From positions 1-31,765 of IMG/VR virus record IMGVR_UViG_3300045974_001004: DNA of 31,765 nt; one strand, given 5' to 3'. This DNA comes from a virus. Positions 13,425 to 21,011 of this stretch are shown piece by piece (positions within the stretch are counted from its first letter, which is position 1; each line of letters opens with the position of its first letter). Under the pieces are notes generated by a model. It had not been told where the DNA came from. It was given only the letters and a program-made list of their open reading frames with translations, and searched no databases. A program made the translations under genes and the position numbers.

Positions 13425-15158
13425 ATGAGCACTGTACCCATCAAAGACGCGGCCGACGCTACGCGCAAGATTGACACCTTCCAGCGCACCGAGGGTCCAG
13501 ACACCGTGGAAACCCAAGCCGTCGCCGTGGTAGACCCCACCACCGGCACGCCGCTAGACTTCGCCACCCAAACCACCCTGGCCGCGCTGCTCACTGCAGC
13601 CAATGCCATCAAGGTAGCCGCCGAAGCGCTCAACACCAAAACCACCGCCGTCAACACTGGCGCGATTGCTGGCACTGTTGCGCTGGACTCCAACAGCCTC
13701 ACGGCCCTAGAGACTGTCACGGTCGGCGGTGCCGTGTCCGTGTCCAACATGGTGGCCCAAGGCATCACAGACGCGCAGATGCGCGCCACCCCGGTGCCCA
13801 TCAGCGCCCCGGCCAATTTGCCCACCAGCAAAAACGCCACCATCTTCCAATTCAGCACGCAAAACACCAGCGTGGCGCAATTGGCTGCAGCCGCCACGTT
13901 CACTGGTGTCATTGAAACGGCGCTAGATCAGCCCAGCATTTCCCTGCTGATGACGAGCGACCAACCCATCACGCTCACCGTCAAGCAATATATCGACCTG
14001 GCAGGCACTCGCGCCGTGCCCGATATTGTTTTTTACGTGGCAGCCGGCACGGGCTTTGCCCGCAGCTTCACCATCAACGGCAACTATGTGCAGGTAACAG
14101 CCACCAACACTGGCGCATCCACAACAACCACATTCAGCCTAAACACCGCATACGGCGACTTGGGCGACTCCGACTCCAGCGGCATCCAACCCGTTACTGA
14201 GCTGCCACTGGTGCTTACCGGCGCATCAGCCCAAACCGCCACCGTCAACAACATACTGGGCCCCGTGGCTGGCAGTACGGGCCTCACCGTCGCAGGCTAC
14301 CGCACGGCGTCGGTGCAAGTGGTGTCCACCGGCACGGCCGGCACATTCATTTTTGAGCAATCTAACGATGGCACCAACTGGGTGGCGCTCCCGGTGTTCA
14401 ATGCTGCGCTCACCACGGCAGTGCCCATCACCGCCGCCGTCACGGCCACCGCATCAAGCATCATCTACACCTTCCCGCTGCGCTGCACATTCCTGCGCCT
14501 ACGCATCGCCACCACCATCACGGGCGGCATCATTCAGGCTTTCACCCGCATTGGCACCGACCCGTGGACCCCCTCCGCGCAATTGATCGGCAACAACACC
14601 GCCGCCAACGTGCAGACCACGGCCACAGTCACCGGCTACCCGACCGCCGCTGCATCGGCAGACGCCTTGGCAAACCCCACCATCACCCAGGTGGGCGCAG
14701 ACGCCATGAACTTCAACGGCACCACCTGGGACCGAGAGCGCAATAACGCCAACGTCACCGTGGGCGACACCGGTGCAAAAACAGCCACTTTCTTTGGTGC
14801 CACGCAAACCAACTACAACGCCCGCGGTGCCAAGATTTTTGTACTGTGCGGCAACGTCACCGGCACCACGCCAACGCTCACCGCGCAGTTGCAAATCAGC
14901 CCAGACGGCGGCACCACCTGGCTAAACTTTGGCCCCGCGTCCACGGCCATCACCACCACCGGCAACACAATCCTCATTGACGTTTATCCAGCCAATGAGA
15001 CCGTTGCAGGCGCTACGCCCGCCGCCCTCACAACGGGTGCCACCCAAACCGTGCAGATCAATGCAGCCTTGCCCCGCACCTGGCGCATCAGCTACGTCAT
15101 TGGCGGCACAACGCCCAGCTTTACGCTCACCAACGCATACGCCGCCTACACCAACTAA
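13425..15158 (+). CDS. Beta-rich phage structural protein, probable head fibre/decoration
   Basis: 577 aa, rich in Thr, Ala, Gly and Asn, with no membrane segment or signal peptide. It has at least two similar beta domains: residues about 265-385 (FIFEQSNDGTNWVALPVF) and 450-577 (LTAQLQISPDGGTTWLNFGP, then RTWRISYVIGGTTPSFTLT). The pattern of a strand, a DG-T-W turn and a late arginine-rich strand recalls the 122-aa decoration-like protein at 19861 (KIQDSADNSSFADV, RRYIKYVGTV). A virion surface protein is therefore likely. It stands between the terminase and portal genes, unusual for a fibre. The start ATG follows element A and has no classical ribosome site. Confidence 0.6.
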   Translation: MSTVPIKDAADATRKIDTFQRTEGPDTVETQAVAVVDPTTGTPLDFATQTTLAALLTAANAIKVAAEALNTKTTAVNTGAIAGTVALDSNSLTALETVTVGGAVSVSNMVAQGITDAQMRATPVPISAPANLPTSKNATIFQFSTQNTSVAQLAAAATFTGVIETALDQPSISLLMTSDQPITLTVKQYIDLAGTRAVPDIVFYVAAGTGFARSFTINGNYVQVTATNTGASTTTTFSLNTAYGDLGDSDSSGIQPVTELPLVLTGASAQTATVNNILGPVAGSTGLTVAGYRTASVQVVSTGTAGTFIFEQSNDGTNWVALPVFNAALTTAVPITAAVTATASSIIYTFPLRCTFLRLRIATTITGGIIQAFTRIGTDPWTPSAQLIGNNTAANVQTTATVTGYPTAAASADALANPTITQVGADAMNFNGTTWDRERNNANVTVGDTGAKTATFFGATQTNYNARGAKIFVLCGNVTGTTPTLTAQLQISPDGGTTWLNFGPASTAITTTGNTILIDVYPANETVAGATPAALTTGATQTVQINAALPRTWRISYVIGGTTPSFTLTNAYAAYTN

Positions 15159-15163
15159 AAAAC

Positions 15164-15340
15164 ATGCTCCTGCTCCTGCTCAAGACCCGCACCGGGCCCT
15201 ACGTGCCCCCCGTGCCAGAGCCGCTGCAGGCCGACCGCTTCAACTACGCCGCCGCCCTGGCCAATGCCGGGCGCATCCGCTACCCTGATCCGGTCATCAG
15301 CCGCATGGCCCAGCGCCTCAAGAAACCCCGGCGCTGGTAG
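15164..15340 (+). CDS. 58-aa basic hypothetical protein
   Basis: A short frame starting 5 bp after the preceding stop: MLLLLLKTRTGPYVPPVPEP, then NYAAALANAGRIRYPDP and a basic end RMAQRLKKPRRW. Codon use (C-ending, GCC/CGC-rich) matches neighbouring genes, which supports real coding despite the size. No family recognised. The N-terminal leucine run is too short for a membrane span. Element B begins 18 bp after its stop. Confidence 0.6.
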   Translation: MLLLLLKTRTGPYVPPVPEPLQADRFNYAAALANAGRIRYPDPVISRMAQRLKKPRRW

Positions 15341-15357
15341 ACCACGCAGGCACCGCC

Positions 15358-15408
15358 GTGCCATTTTGGGCCTGAACTAAAACGCGGCCCGCCGTCACTA
15401 TCGTGGCC
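15358..15408 (+). promoter_or_regulatory. Conserved 51-bp leader element, copy B
   Basis: GTGCCATTTTGGGCCTGAAC at 15358-15377 is identical to copy A over all 20 bases and lies exactly 51 bp before ATG 15409. The sequence just before the start (CACTATCGTGGCC) keeps a weaker CAC/GTG stem and again lacks a Shine-Dalgarno sequence. Confidence 0.8.
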
Positions 15409-15966
15409 ATGACCGCCACCACCGAGCCAAGCCGCATCACGGCGGGCGATACCGTTATCTGGGCCAAAACCCTCACCGACTACCCCGCCAGCTTGGGGTG
15501 GGTCTTGGTCTACACCCTTATCAACGCCGCCGCCAAGTACAGCATCACCTGCACTGCCAGCGGTGATGACCACCGCGCCAGCGTGCCAGCCGCCACCACT
15601 GGCGCATGGGCCGCAGGCACCTACACCTGGTCAGCCGCCGTCACCCTGGGCACAGAGCGCTACACCGTGGAGCAGGGCCGCATCACCATTGCCCCCAACC
15701 TGGCCAGCGCCACCCTGCTAGACACCCGCACATCGGCCAAAAAAGCCCTAGAGGCCATCAACCTGCTGCTGGAAAACTACGGCCCAAAAGCCTACCTGCA
15801 GAGCTACGAAATCAACGGCCGCAAGCAAGCCTTCAACACCCCGGGCGACTTCATAACTTTCAGAGACAAGTTGATAGCCGAGGTAGCGCGTGAAGACAAC
15901 CTCACCCGCCTGGCCGCTGGCCTATCCCCCCGCAACCAGCTTGCCGTAAGGTTCAACAGCCGATGA
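15409..15966 (+). CDS. Probable head-completion / connector protein
   Basis: 185 aa. The N-terminal 100 residues form an Ig-like beta region (ITAGDTVIWAKTLTDYPAS, then GTYTWSAAVTLGTERYTVEQ). The C-terminal 80 residues are helical, with KKALEAINLLLENYG, YEINGRKQAF and an ending AGLSPRNQLAVRFNS that resembles small gpW-type head-completion proteins found just before lambda-type portals. I infer that it helps join head and tail; the family match is loose. GTG 15403 is an alternative start two codons upstream, but the 51-bp spacing of the leader element points to ATG 15409. The stop overlaps the portal start (ATGA). Confidence 0.6.
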   Translation: MTATTEPSRITAGDTVIWAKTLTDYPASLGWVLVYTLINAAAKYSITCTASGDDHRASVPAATTGAWAAGTYTWSAAVTLGTERYTVEQGRITIAPNLASATLLDTRTSAKKALEAINLLLENYGPKAYLQSYEINGRKQAFNTPGDFITFRDKLIAEVAREDNLTRLAAGLSPRNQLAVRFNSR

Positions 15967-17621
15967 CCCCCACCGCCACCCCCGCACTGGAGCGCACCGC
16001 CCAGCAGCAGCCCGCCCACTGGTACAACGCCCGCAATGTCTCCACCAAAAGCAGCGTTGTGCTGGGCAAATGGCTGCAGCAGCGCCCCGGTGGCATAGAC
16101 CGTGCGGGCCTCGCGCCTGTGCGCATGGCCCCCAGCATGCAGCCACCCCAGCGCCGCAACTACGCCGCCGCCCAGGTCAACCGCCTGACGCAAGGCTGGT
16201 CCACCATCAGCGGCAGCGCCAACGCCGACATTTTCCGCAGCCTAGACGCCGTGCGCGCCCGCTCCCGCAAGCTGGCCAATGATGACGAGTATGTAAAGAA
16301 GTTTCTGGCCATGGTCACCACCAACGTGGTCGGCCCCAATGGCTTTCGCTTTCAAGCCCGTGTGTATGACCAGCCCGGCAAGCCCGACACCCTGGCCAAC
16401 TCCGCTATCGAGTCCGCATGGGACCGCTTTTGCAAAAAAGGCGTGGCAGACGTTACCGGCAAAATGGCCATGCAGACCATGCTGCAGGTGCTTATCAAAG
16501 CCCTGGCGCGCGACGGCGAATGCTTGGTGCAAATCATCCGTGGCAAGGCCGCCGCCAATGCCTTTGGCGTAGGCTTCCGCATCCTAGACATTGACCGGCT
16601 AGACACTAACCTCAACCGCGCGGGCGGCTCCGGCGTTAACACCATCCGCATGGGCGTAGAGGTCAGCGAGTTTGGCCGCCCCATCGCCTACCACCTGCGC
16701 ACCCAGCACCCGGGCGAGGTCTACAACAGCGCCGTGGGCTCCAACCTCAGCACCCATGTGGTGGTGCCTGCTGAAGACATCATCCACGAATTCATCAGCG
16801 ACCGGCCCGAGCAAGTGCGCGGCATGCCATGGGCCCACGCCGCCATGATCCGCCTCAACAACCTGGGCGGGTATGAAGAGGCCGCCGTCATCGCTGCCCG
16901 CGTAGGCGCCAGCAAAATGGGGTTTTTCACCACCCCAGACGGTCAAGCCGAGGTGGTCAGCACCGGCACCGATGACGGCACCGCCGATGGTGGCCTCGTC
17001 ATGGATGCCGACCCCGGAACCTTCCAAACCCTGCCCGATGGTGTGCAGTTCCAGGCGTTTGACCCCGACTACCCCACCGCCATGTATGCGGACTTTGTCA
17101 AAGCCAACCTGCGCGGCATCGCCAGCGGCCTGGGCGTGGCTTACCACACACTGGCCAATGATCTGGAGGGCGTGTCGTTCTCCAGCATCCGCTCGGGCAC
17201 GCTGGAGGAACGCGACAACTGGATGCTTATTCAAGAGTGGTTTGCCAGCAGCATTTTGGAGCGCATGCACGGCGAATTCATGAAGGCCGCGCTCGCCTTC
17301 GGCCAGATCGCACTGCCCAACGGCTCCACGCTGCCCGTGGCCAAAATCGACAAATTCAGCGCCCACATCTTCCAGGGCCGCCGCTGGGATTGGGTCGACC
17401 CCCTGCGCGACATTCAGGCCGACATAGCCGCCATCAACGCGGGCCTCAAGAGCCCGCAAAGCGTGGCCGGTAAGCTGGGCGAAGACTACGAAGACCTGCT
17501 GGTTGAAATCAAAACCGCGCAAGACATGCGCGAGCGCATCGGCGTAACCCTGGCCAGCGCCCTGAGCCCACAGCAAGTGGCAGCCGCAGCAGGCGCAGCA
17601 GCCAGCGCCGCCAGCGCATAG
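15963..17621 (+). CDS. Phage portal protein, lambda family
   Basis: 552 aa, close to lambda gpB (533 aa). Recognisable portal features: ARSRKLANDDEYVKKFLAMV near residue 100, NVVGPNGFRFQARV, ALARDGECLVQII, and the LANDLEGVSFSSIRSGTLEE segment typical of lambda-type portals, with a final helical Ala-rich tail. The portal forms the dodecameric ring at the capsid vertex through which DNA passes and to which terminase docks. The start overlaps the previous gene by ATGA. The C-terminal eight or so residues (AAAAGAAASAASA) are low complexity. Confidence is high because the order terminase-connector-portal is preserved. Confidence 0.93.
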   Translation: MTPTATPALERTAQQQPAHWYNARNVSTKSSVVLGKWLQQRPGGIDRAGLAPVRMAPSMQPPQRRNYAAAQVNRLTQGWSTISGSANADIFRSLDAVRARSRKLANDDEYVKKFLAMVTTNVVGPNGFRFQARVYDQPGKPDTLANSAIESAWDRFCKKGVADVTGKMAMQTMLQVLIKALARDGECLVQIIRGKAAANAFGVGFRILDIDRLDTNLNRAGGSGVNTIRMGVEVSEFGRPIAYHLRTQHPGEVYNSAVGSNLSTHVVVPAEDIIHEFISDRPEQVRGMPWAHAAMIRLNNLGGYEEAAVIAARVGASKMGFFTTPDGQAEVVSTGTDDGTADGGLVMDADPGTFQTLPDGVQFQAFDPDYPTAMYADFVKANLRGIASGLGVAYHTLANDLEGVSFSSIRSGTLEERDNWMLIQEWFASSILERMHGEFMKAALAFGQIALPNGSTLPVAKIDKFSAHIFQGRRWDWVDPLRDIQADIAAINAGLKSPQSVAGKLGEDYEDLLVEIKTAQDMRERIGVTLASALSPQQVAAAAGAAASAASA

Positions 17622-17639
17622 CACTACACACCCGTGTTT

Positions 17640-17690
17640 GTGCCAAATTGGGCCTGAACAAAAACACCCAAAAATTTGACCATAGGTGCC
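17640..17690 (+). promoter_or_regulatory. Conserved 51-bp leader element, copy C
   Basis: GTGCCAAATTGGGCCTGAAC at 17640-17659 matches copies A and B at 18 of 20 positions and lies exactly 51 bp before ATG 17691. It ends GACCATAGGTGCC before the start, close to the matching part of copy A. An AGGTG may act as a weak ribosome site. Confidence 0.8.
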
Positions 17691-19565
17691 ATGAATGCAC
17701 CTGTTGTCAACGCAACCCGCAAGGCACCCACCACGCTCAAGCCTGGCACCAAGCTGGAGCGCGGCTTCGCCGTCGTGCGCAGTTCGGTTAACGAAGAAGC
17801 CCGCACCGTAGAGCTCAGCTTCGCCAGCGAATGCCCTTACGAACGCTGGTGGGGCATCGAGATTTTGGACTGCACGCCCACCGCCATGCGCATGGGCAGG
17901 CTCACCAGTGGCGGGCCGCTCCTGTGCGACCACGACACCAGAGACGTTATCGGCGTAATTGAATCCGTCCAACTAGGCGCTGACCGGGTGGCCCGCGCTG
18001 TAGTTCGCTTTGGGAAAAGCGAGCGGGCAGAGGAAGTATTCCGCGACGTAGTAGACGGCATCCGCCGCAACGTGTCGGTGGGTTACCAGATCCACCAGGC
18101 CGTGCTGGTGGAGACCAACGACGACCAAGACACCTACCGCGTGACCGACTGGGAGCCTTACGAAGTGTCACTGGTCAGTGTGCCCGCTGACGCATCCGTT
18201 GGCGTAGGCCGCAGCGCCCAGGGCGATTCCCCCGTCATCACCACCACACCCCCAACTTTCACCCAAAAGGATTCCACCGTGACTACAGCCACACCTGAAA
18301 TCGTTGCAACACCTGCAGCATCCCCCGCAGCGCCATCCATCGGCAGCCAAGACGTGCGCGCGATGGAAAACAACATGCGCAAGCAGTTCCAAGAAATGAC
18401 AGCCATTGGCGAGCAATTTGCCCGCTTCAACGGCGTAGCCCTGGCCAAAGAGGCTATCGAAAAAGGCCAAACAGTCGACCAACTGCGCGGCCTCGTCATG
18501 AATGCCATGACCGCATCGCAGACTACACAGGTCACCAATTTGGACCTCAGCAAAGCCGACCAAAAGCGCTTCAGCGTCTTCAAGGCCATTCGCGCCCTGA
18601 CCGACAAGACATGGAAGGGTGCCGAGTTCGAGCTGGAGTGCCACAACGAAATCTTGAAGCGCACCGGCCTGCCAGAGGCCGTGCATGGCGGCTTCTACAT
18701 GCCCATGGACGTGCAAAAGCGTGACTTGACCGTTGGCACAGCCTCCGCAGGCGGCAACTTGGTTGCCACCAACCTGCTGGACAGCAACTTCATCGACCTG
18801 CTGCGCGCCCGCAGCCGTGCCGCGCAGTTGGGCGCAACGCTGTTGCCCGGTCTGGTCGGCAACGTGGCCATCCCCAAGCTCACAGGCGCTTCCACAGCCT
18901 ACTGGCTCACCAATGAAGCCACGGCCATCACTGAGAGCCAGCAAACCTTTGGTCAGTTGGCATTGGCTCCCAAGAACTTGGGCGCTTACACCGAAATCAG
19001 CCGCCAGCTCATGCTGCAAAGCACGCCAGCGGCCGAGCAATTGGTCATGAACGACCTGGCCAAGGTCTTGGCCCTGGCCATTGACTTGGCCGCGTTTGAA
19101 GGCTCTGGCAGTGCAGGCCAGCCCACCGGCATCAGCGCTACCGCTGGCATCGGTGCTGTCACCGGCACATCCATTGCGCTGGCAGGCATTGTGGAGTTCC
19201 AGACCGACACAGGCGCCGCAAATGCCCTGTCGCCCAACAGCGCCTACCTGACCACCCCCACCGTGGCCGGCTTGCTCATGCAACGCCAGCGCTTCAGCAG
19301 CACAGACACACCGCTGTGGACCGGCTCTGTGCTCGATGGCCAGATGTGCGGCTACACCGCCAGCACCACCACAGCCATCACCGCTGCATCCATGATCTTT
19401 GGCGACTTTAGCCAAGTGGTCATTGGTGAGTGGGGCATGTTGGAAATCGCCCTCAACCCTTACGCCAACTTCAGCGCCGCCATCACTGGCATCCGCGCCA
19501 TCCAGTCGGTGGATGTGGGCATCCGGCAGGCCGCAGCCTTCAGCCGCGCAACGTCTATCACCTAA
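17691..19565 (+). CDS. Fused prohead protease (S78-like) and HK97-type major capsid protein
   Basis: 624 aa from ATG 17691 (a TTG five codons upstream is rejected because of the leader-element spacing). Residues about 20-175 are an HK97-type prohead protease: LERGFAVVRSS, LLCDHDTRDVIGVI (catalytic H81) and IRRNVSVGYQI (catalytic S129), then YEVSLVSVPAD. A Thr/Pro/Ala linker (about 181-220) leads to a scaffold-like helical delta segment (about 226-300) and the capsid domain with ASAGGNLVATNLLDSNFIDL, VAIPKLTGASTAYWLTNEAT and a final ITGIRAIQSVDVGIRQAAAF. One chain thus supplies protease, scaffold and shell, and must self-cleave during maturation. Combining a lambda-type portal and GpA terminase with an HK97-type capsid is noteworthy. 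A MENNMRKQF internal start could give free capsid protein. Confidence 0.9.
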   Translation: MNAPVVNATRKAPTTLKPGTKLERGFAVVRSSVNEEARTVELSFASECPYERWWGIEILDCTPTAMRMGRLTSGGPLLCDHDTRDVIGVIESVQLGADRVARAVVRFGKSERAEEVFRDVVDGIRRNVSVGYQIHQAVLVETNDDQDTYRVTDWEPYEVSLVSVPADASVGVGRSAQGDSPVITTTPPTFTQKDSTVTTATPEIVATPAASPAAPSIGSQDVRAMENNMRKQFQEMTAIGEQFARFNGVALAKEAIEKGQTVDQLRGLVMNAMTASQTTQVTNLDLSKADQKRFSVFKAIRALTDKTWKGAEFELECHNEILKRTGLPEAVHGGFYMPMDVQKRDLTVGTASAGGNLVATNLLDSNFIDLLRARSRAAQLGATLLPGLVGNVAIPKLTGASTAYWLTNEATAITESQQTFGQLALAPKNLGAYTEISRQLMLQSTPAAEQLVMNDLAKVLALAIDLAAFEGSGSAGQPTGISATAGIGAVTGTSIALAGIVEFQTDTGAANALSPNSAYLTTPTVAGLLMQRQRFSSTDTPLWTGSVLDGQMCGYTASTTTAITAASMIFGDFSQVVIGEWGMLEIALNPYANFSAAITGIRAIQSVDVGIRQAAAFSRATSIT

Positions 19566-19570
19566 AGCAC

Positions 19571-19606
19571 CACACCCCGGGCCGGTCACAAGCCAGCCCG
19601 GGTGTG
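19571..19606 (+). other. Stable hairpin after the capsid gene
   Basis: An 11-bp stem (CACA then CCCGGGC, 19571-19582 with one bulged C) pairs with GCCCGGGTGTG (19596-19606) around a 13-nt loop, 5 bp after the capsid stop. There is no T-run, so it is more likely an mRNA-stabilising or partial-termination structure than a full terminator. Confidence 0.6.
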
Positions 19607-19624
19607 CCGCACAAGACGCACCCC

Positions 19625-19864
19625 ATGGCCATCACCCAAAACCCGCTCGCTGCAGACACAGCCAAGCCCTACACCGTCACCCGCGCCTTCTATTGGGCGG
19701 GCGAGGTTGTGGTCTTCGGAACCTTGCTGCAGCTTACCAAGGCACAGGCGGCCCTGCTGCTGTCTGCCAACAAGGTAATCCCCGGCGAGCCAGCCGAGCC
19801 AGCCAAGGCCCCCAAGGCCAAAGCCGCCCCCGCAACCCCACCCACCGAAGGCGCCGCAACATGA
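19625..19864 (+). CDS. Small head protein downstream of the capsid gene
   Basis: 79 aa from ATG 19625; an in-frame extension upstream lies on the capsid gene. The pattern KPYTVTRAFYWAGEVVVFGT, then LTKAQAALLLSANKV matches the small beta-hairpin-plus-helix proteins that often follow capsid genes in phages (recalled family style, no function known). The C-terminus is a Pro/Ala/Lys tail (EPAKAPKAKAAPATPP), probably disordered. Its stop overlaps the next start (ATGA). No clear ribosome site. Confidence 0.65.
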   Translation: MAITQNPLAADTAKPYTVTRAFYWAGEVVVFGTLLQLTKAQAALLLSANKVIPGEPAEPAKAPKAKAAPATPPTEGAAT

Positions 19865-20229
19865 GCCAATTCAACTTCCCCGGCAACAGCACCACAGCCA
19901 CCCTGCTGGCCGCCGTGTCCGCAGCCAATACCGCCGCCGCTACCGGTGTCGGTGTCGACCTGCTGGACTACGAAGGCCCCGTTGTCATTGTGCAAAACCA
20001 CGGTGTCAGCACTGGCACGCTGGACGGCAAGATTCAAGACAGTGCCGACAACAGCTCTTTTGCCGATGTAGTCGGTGCCGTGTTTACACAGAGCACCACC
20101 ACGGCAGACACCAAGAGCCTGGTCATCCAAAGCAAGCAAGTGCGCCGCTATATCAAGTATGTCGGCACCGTGGTCACTGGCCCGCAAGTGGTCGGCGTCA
20201 CCATGACCGGCGTGAAGAAGTCGGTTTAA
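19861..20229 (+). CDS. Probable capsid decoration-like protein
   Basis: 122 aa. A beta-rich protein with VDLLDYEGPVVIVQNHG, LDGKIQDSADNSSFADVVGA and VRRYIKYVGTV, a pattern I associate with small proteins next to HK97-type capsid genes that coat the head. There are no cysteines and no signal peptide. It overlaps the previous gene by ATGA. Its DSADNSSFADV and RRYIKYVG motifs echo parts of the 577-aa protein at 13425, so the two may share a fold (inference). Role as decoration or head fibre is likely but not certain. Confidence 0.6.
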   Translation: MSQFNFPGNSTTATLLAAVSAANTAAATGVGVDLLDYEGPVVIVQNHGVSTGTLDGKIQDSADNSSFADVVGAVFTQSTTTADTKSLVIQSKQVRRYIKYVGTVVTGPQVVGVTMTGVKKSV

Positions 20230-20245
20230 GCGCAAGCAGCACGCC

Positions 20246-20551
20246 ATGTTTGTCGAAGACCTCACCCCCTTCTTTGATGTAGACGCCATTGGCGTCAGCA
20301 TTGCCACGGTCGGCGGGGTTGCAGGCATTGGTGTGCAGTTTGACAACGACTACGCCCTGGGCAATGTCGGCATGTTGGGCATGGCTGGCAGCCAGCCCGC
20401 CATCGTGCTGCCCAGCGTGTCGGTGCCCGTGGACCCCATTGGCACTGCGGTGCTCATCACCGCTGGCCCAGGCATTGGCAGCTATCTGGTAGCCGAGCAC
20501 AAGCCCGATGGCAGCGGTGTAAGCCGCCTGGTGCTGGAGGTGTCCGCATGA
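20246..20551 (+). CDS. Head-tail joining protein (gpFII-like)
   Basis: 101 aa, beginning MFVEDLTPFFDVDAIGVSIA and containing VQFDNDYALG and SYLVAEHKPDGSGVSRLVLE. The opening FxxDxxxFFDxxxFG-like pattern and length fit the gpFII family of neck proteins that join head and tail in lambda-like siphoviruses. The position after the decoration-like gene and directly before the tail terminator supports it. Its stop overlaps the next start (ATGA). Confidence 0.68.
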   Translation: MFVEDLTPFFDVDAIGVSIATVGGVAGIGVQFDNDYALGNVGMLGMAGSQPAIVLPSVSVPVDPIGTAVLITAGPGIGSYLVAEHKPDGSGVSRLVLEVSA

Positions 20552-20988
20552 CCACTATGGTCAGCACCACCGTTGCAGCCATTGTGGCCGCGCTCTCCAG
20601 CGGCACGCCCGTGGCCCCGCAAATCGCCCGTGTGCGCCTGCGCCCCTTGGCCGCTACCGCTACGCAAGCCGTAGTGGTGCAGCCTATGAGCCTGGAGCCC
20701 GGCCCAGAACAAACCTACCCCCTAGGTCAGCCCGTGAGCTGGACCAGCGCCATCAGCGTGGAGTGCTACGCCCGGTCAAGCGCAGCCACCACACCCGATG
20801 TGGCGGTGGACTCGCTGGTTGAGTCTGTTCACGCACGCCTTATGGCCGACCCCACGCTTGGCGGCGTGCTGATCGGCCTGCGCGTGCAGAGCATCACCTG
20901 GGATTTTGACGTGGACGGCGAGCAAACCACCTGCGCCGCCATCGTTTTCATAGCCCGGCACCGTGCCAACGGCGCCACCCTCAATTAG
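20548..20988 (+). CDS. Tail terminator protein (gpU-like)
   Basis: 146 aa. The segments VSTTVAAIVAALSSGTPVAP, VEVYAR-like ISVECYARSS and VDSLVESVHARLMADPTLGG fit phage minor tail protein U, which caps the tail tube at its head-proximal end and sets tail length together with the tape measure. A late FDVDGEQTTCAAIVFIARHR strand matches the usual beta ending of this family. It is between the neck protein and the tail tube gene, the usual place. Confidence 0.72.
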   Translation: MTTMVSTTVAAIVAALSSGTPVAPQIARVRLRPLAATATQAVVVQPMSLEPGPEQTYPLGQPVSWTSAISVECYARSSAATTPDVAVDSLVESVHARLMADPTLGGVLIGLRVQSITWDFDVDGEQTTCAAIVFIARHRANGATLN

Positions 20989-21011
20989 TAAACCCAACTG
21001 GAGCACACACC

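Noticed and set aside
16599-17972. Long open frame (457 codons) on the minus strand across the portal gene
   Set aside because: It mirrors a well-supported portal gene; GC-rich C-ending codons create antisense openness, and the product is His/Gly/Ala-rich without a domain.
18168-19589. Minus-strand open frame (473 codons) across the capsid gene
   Set aside because: Antisense shadow of the protease/capsid fusion; no ribosome site or family features.
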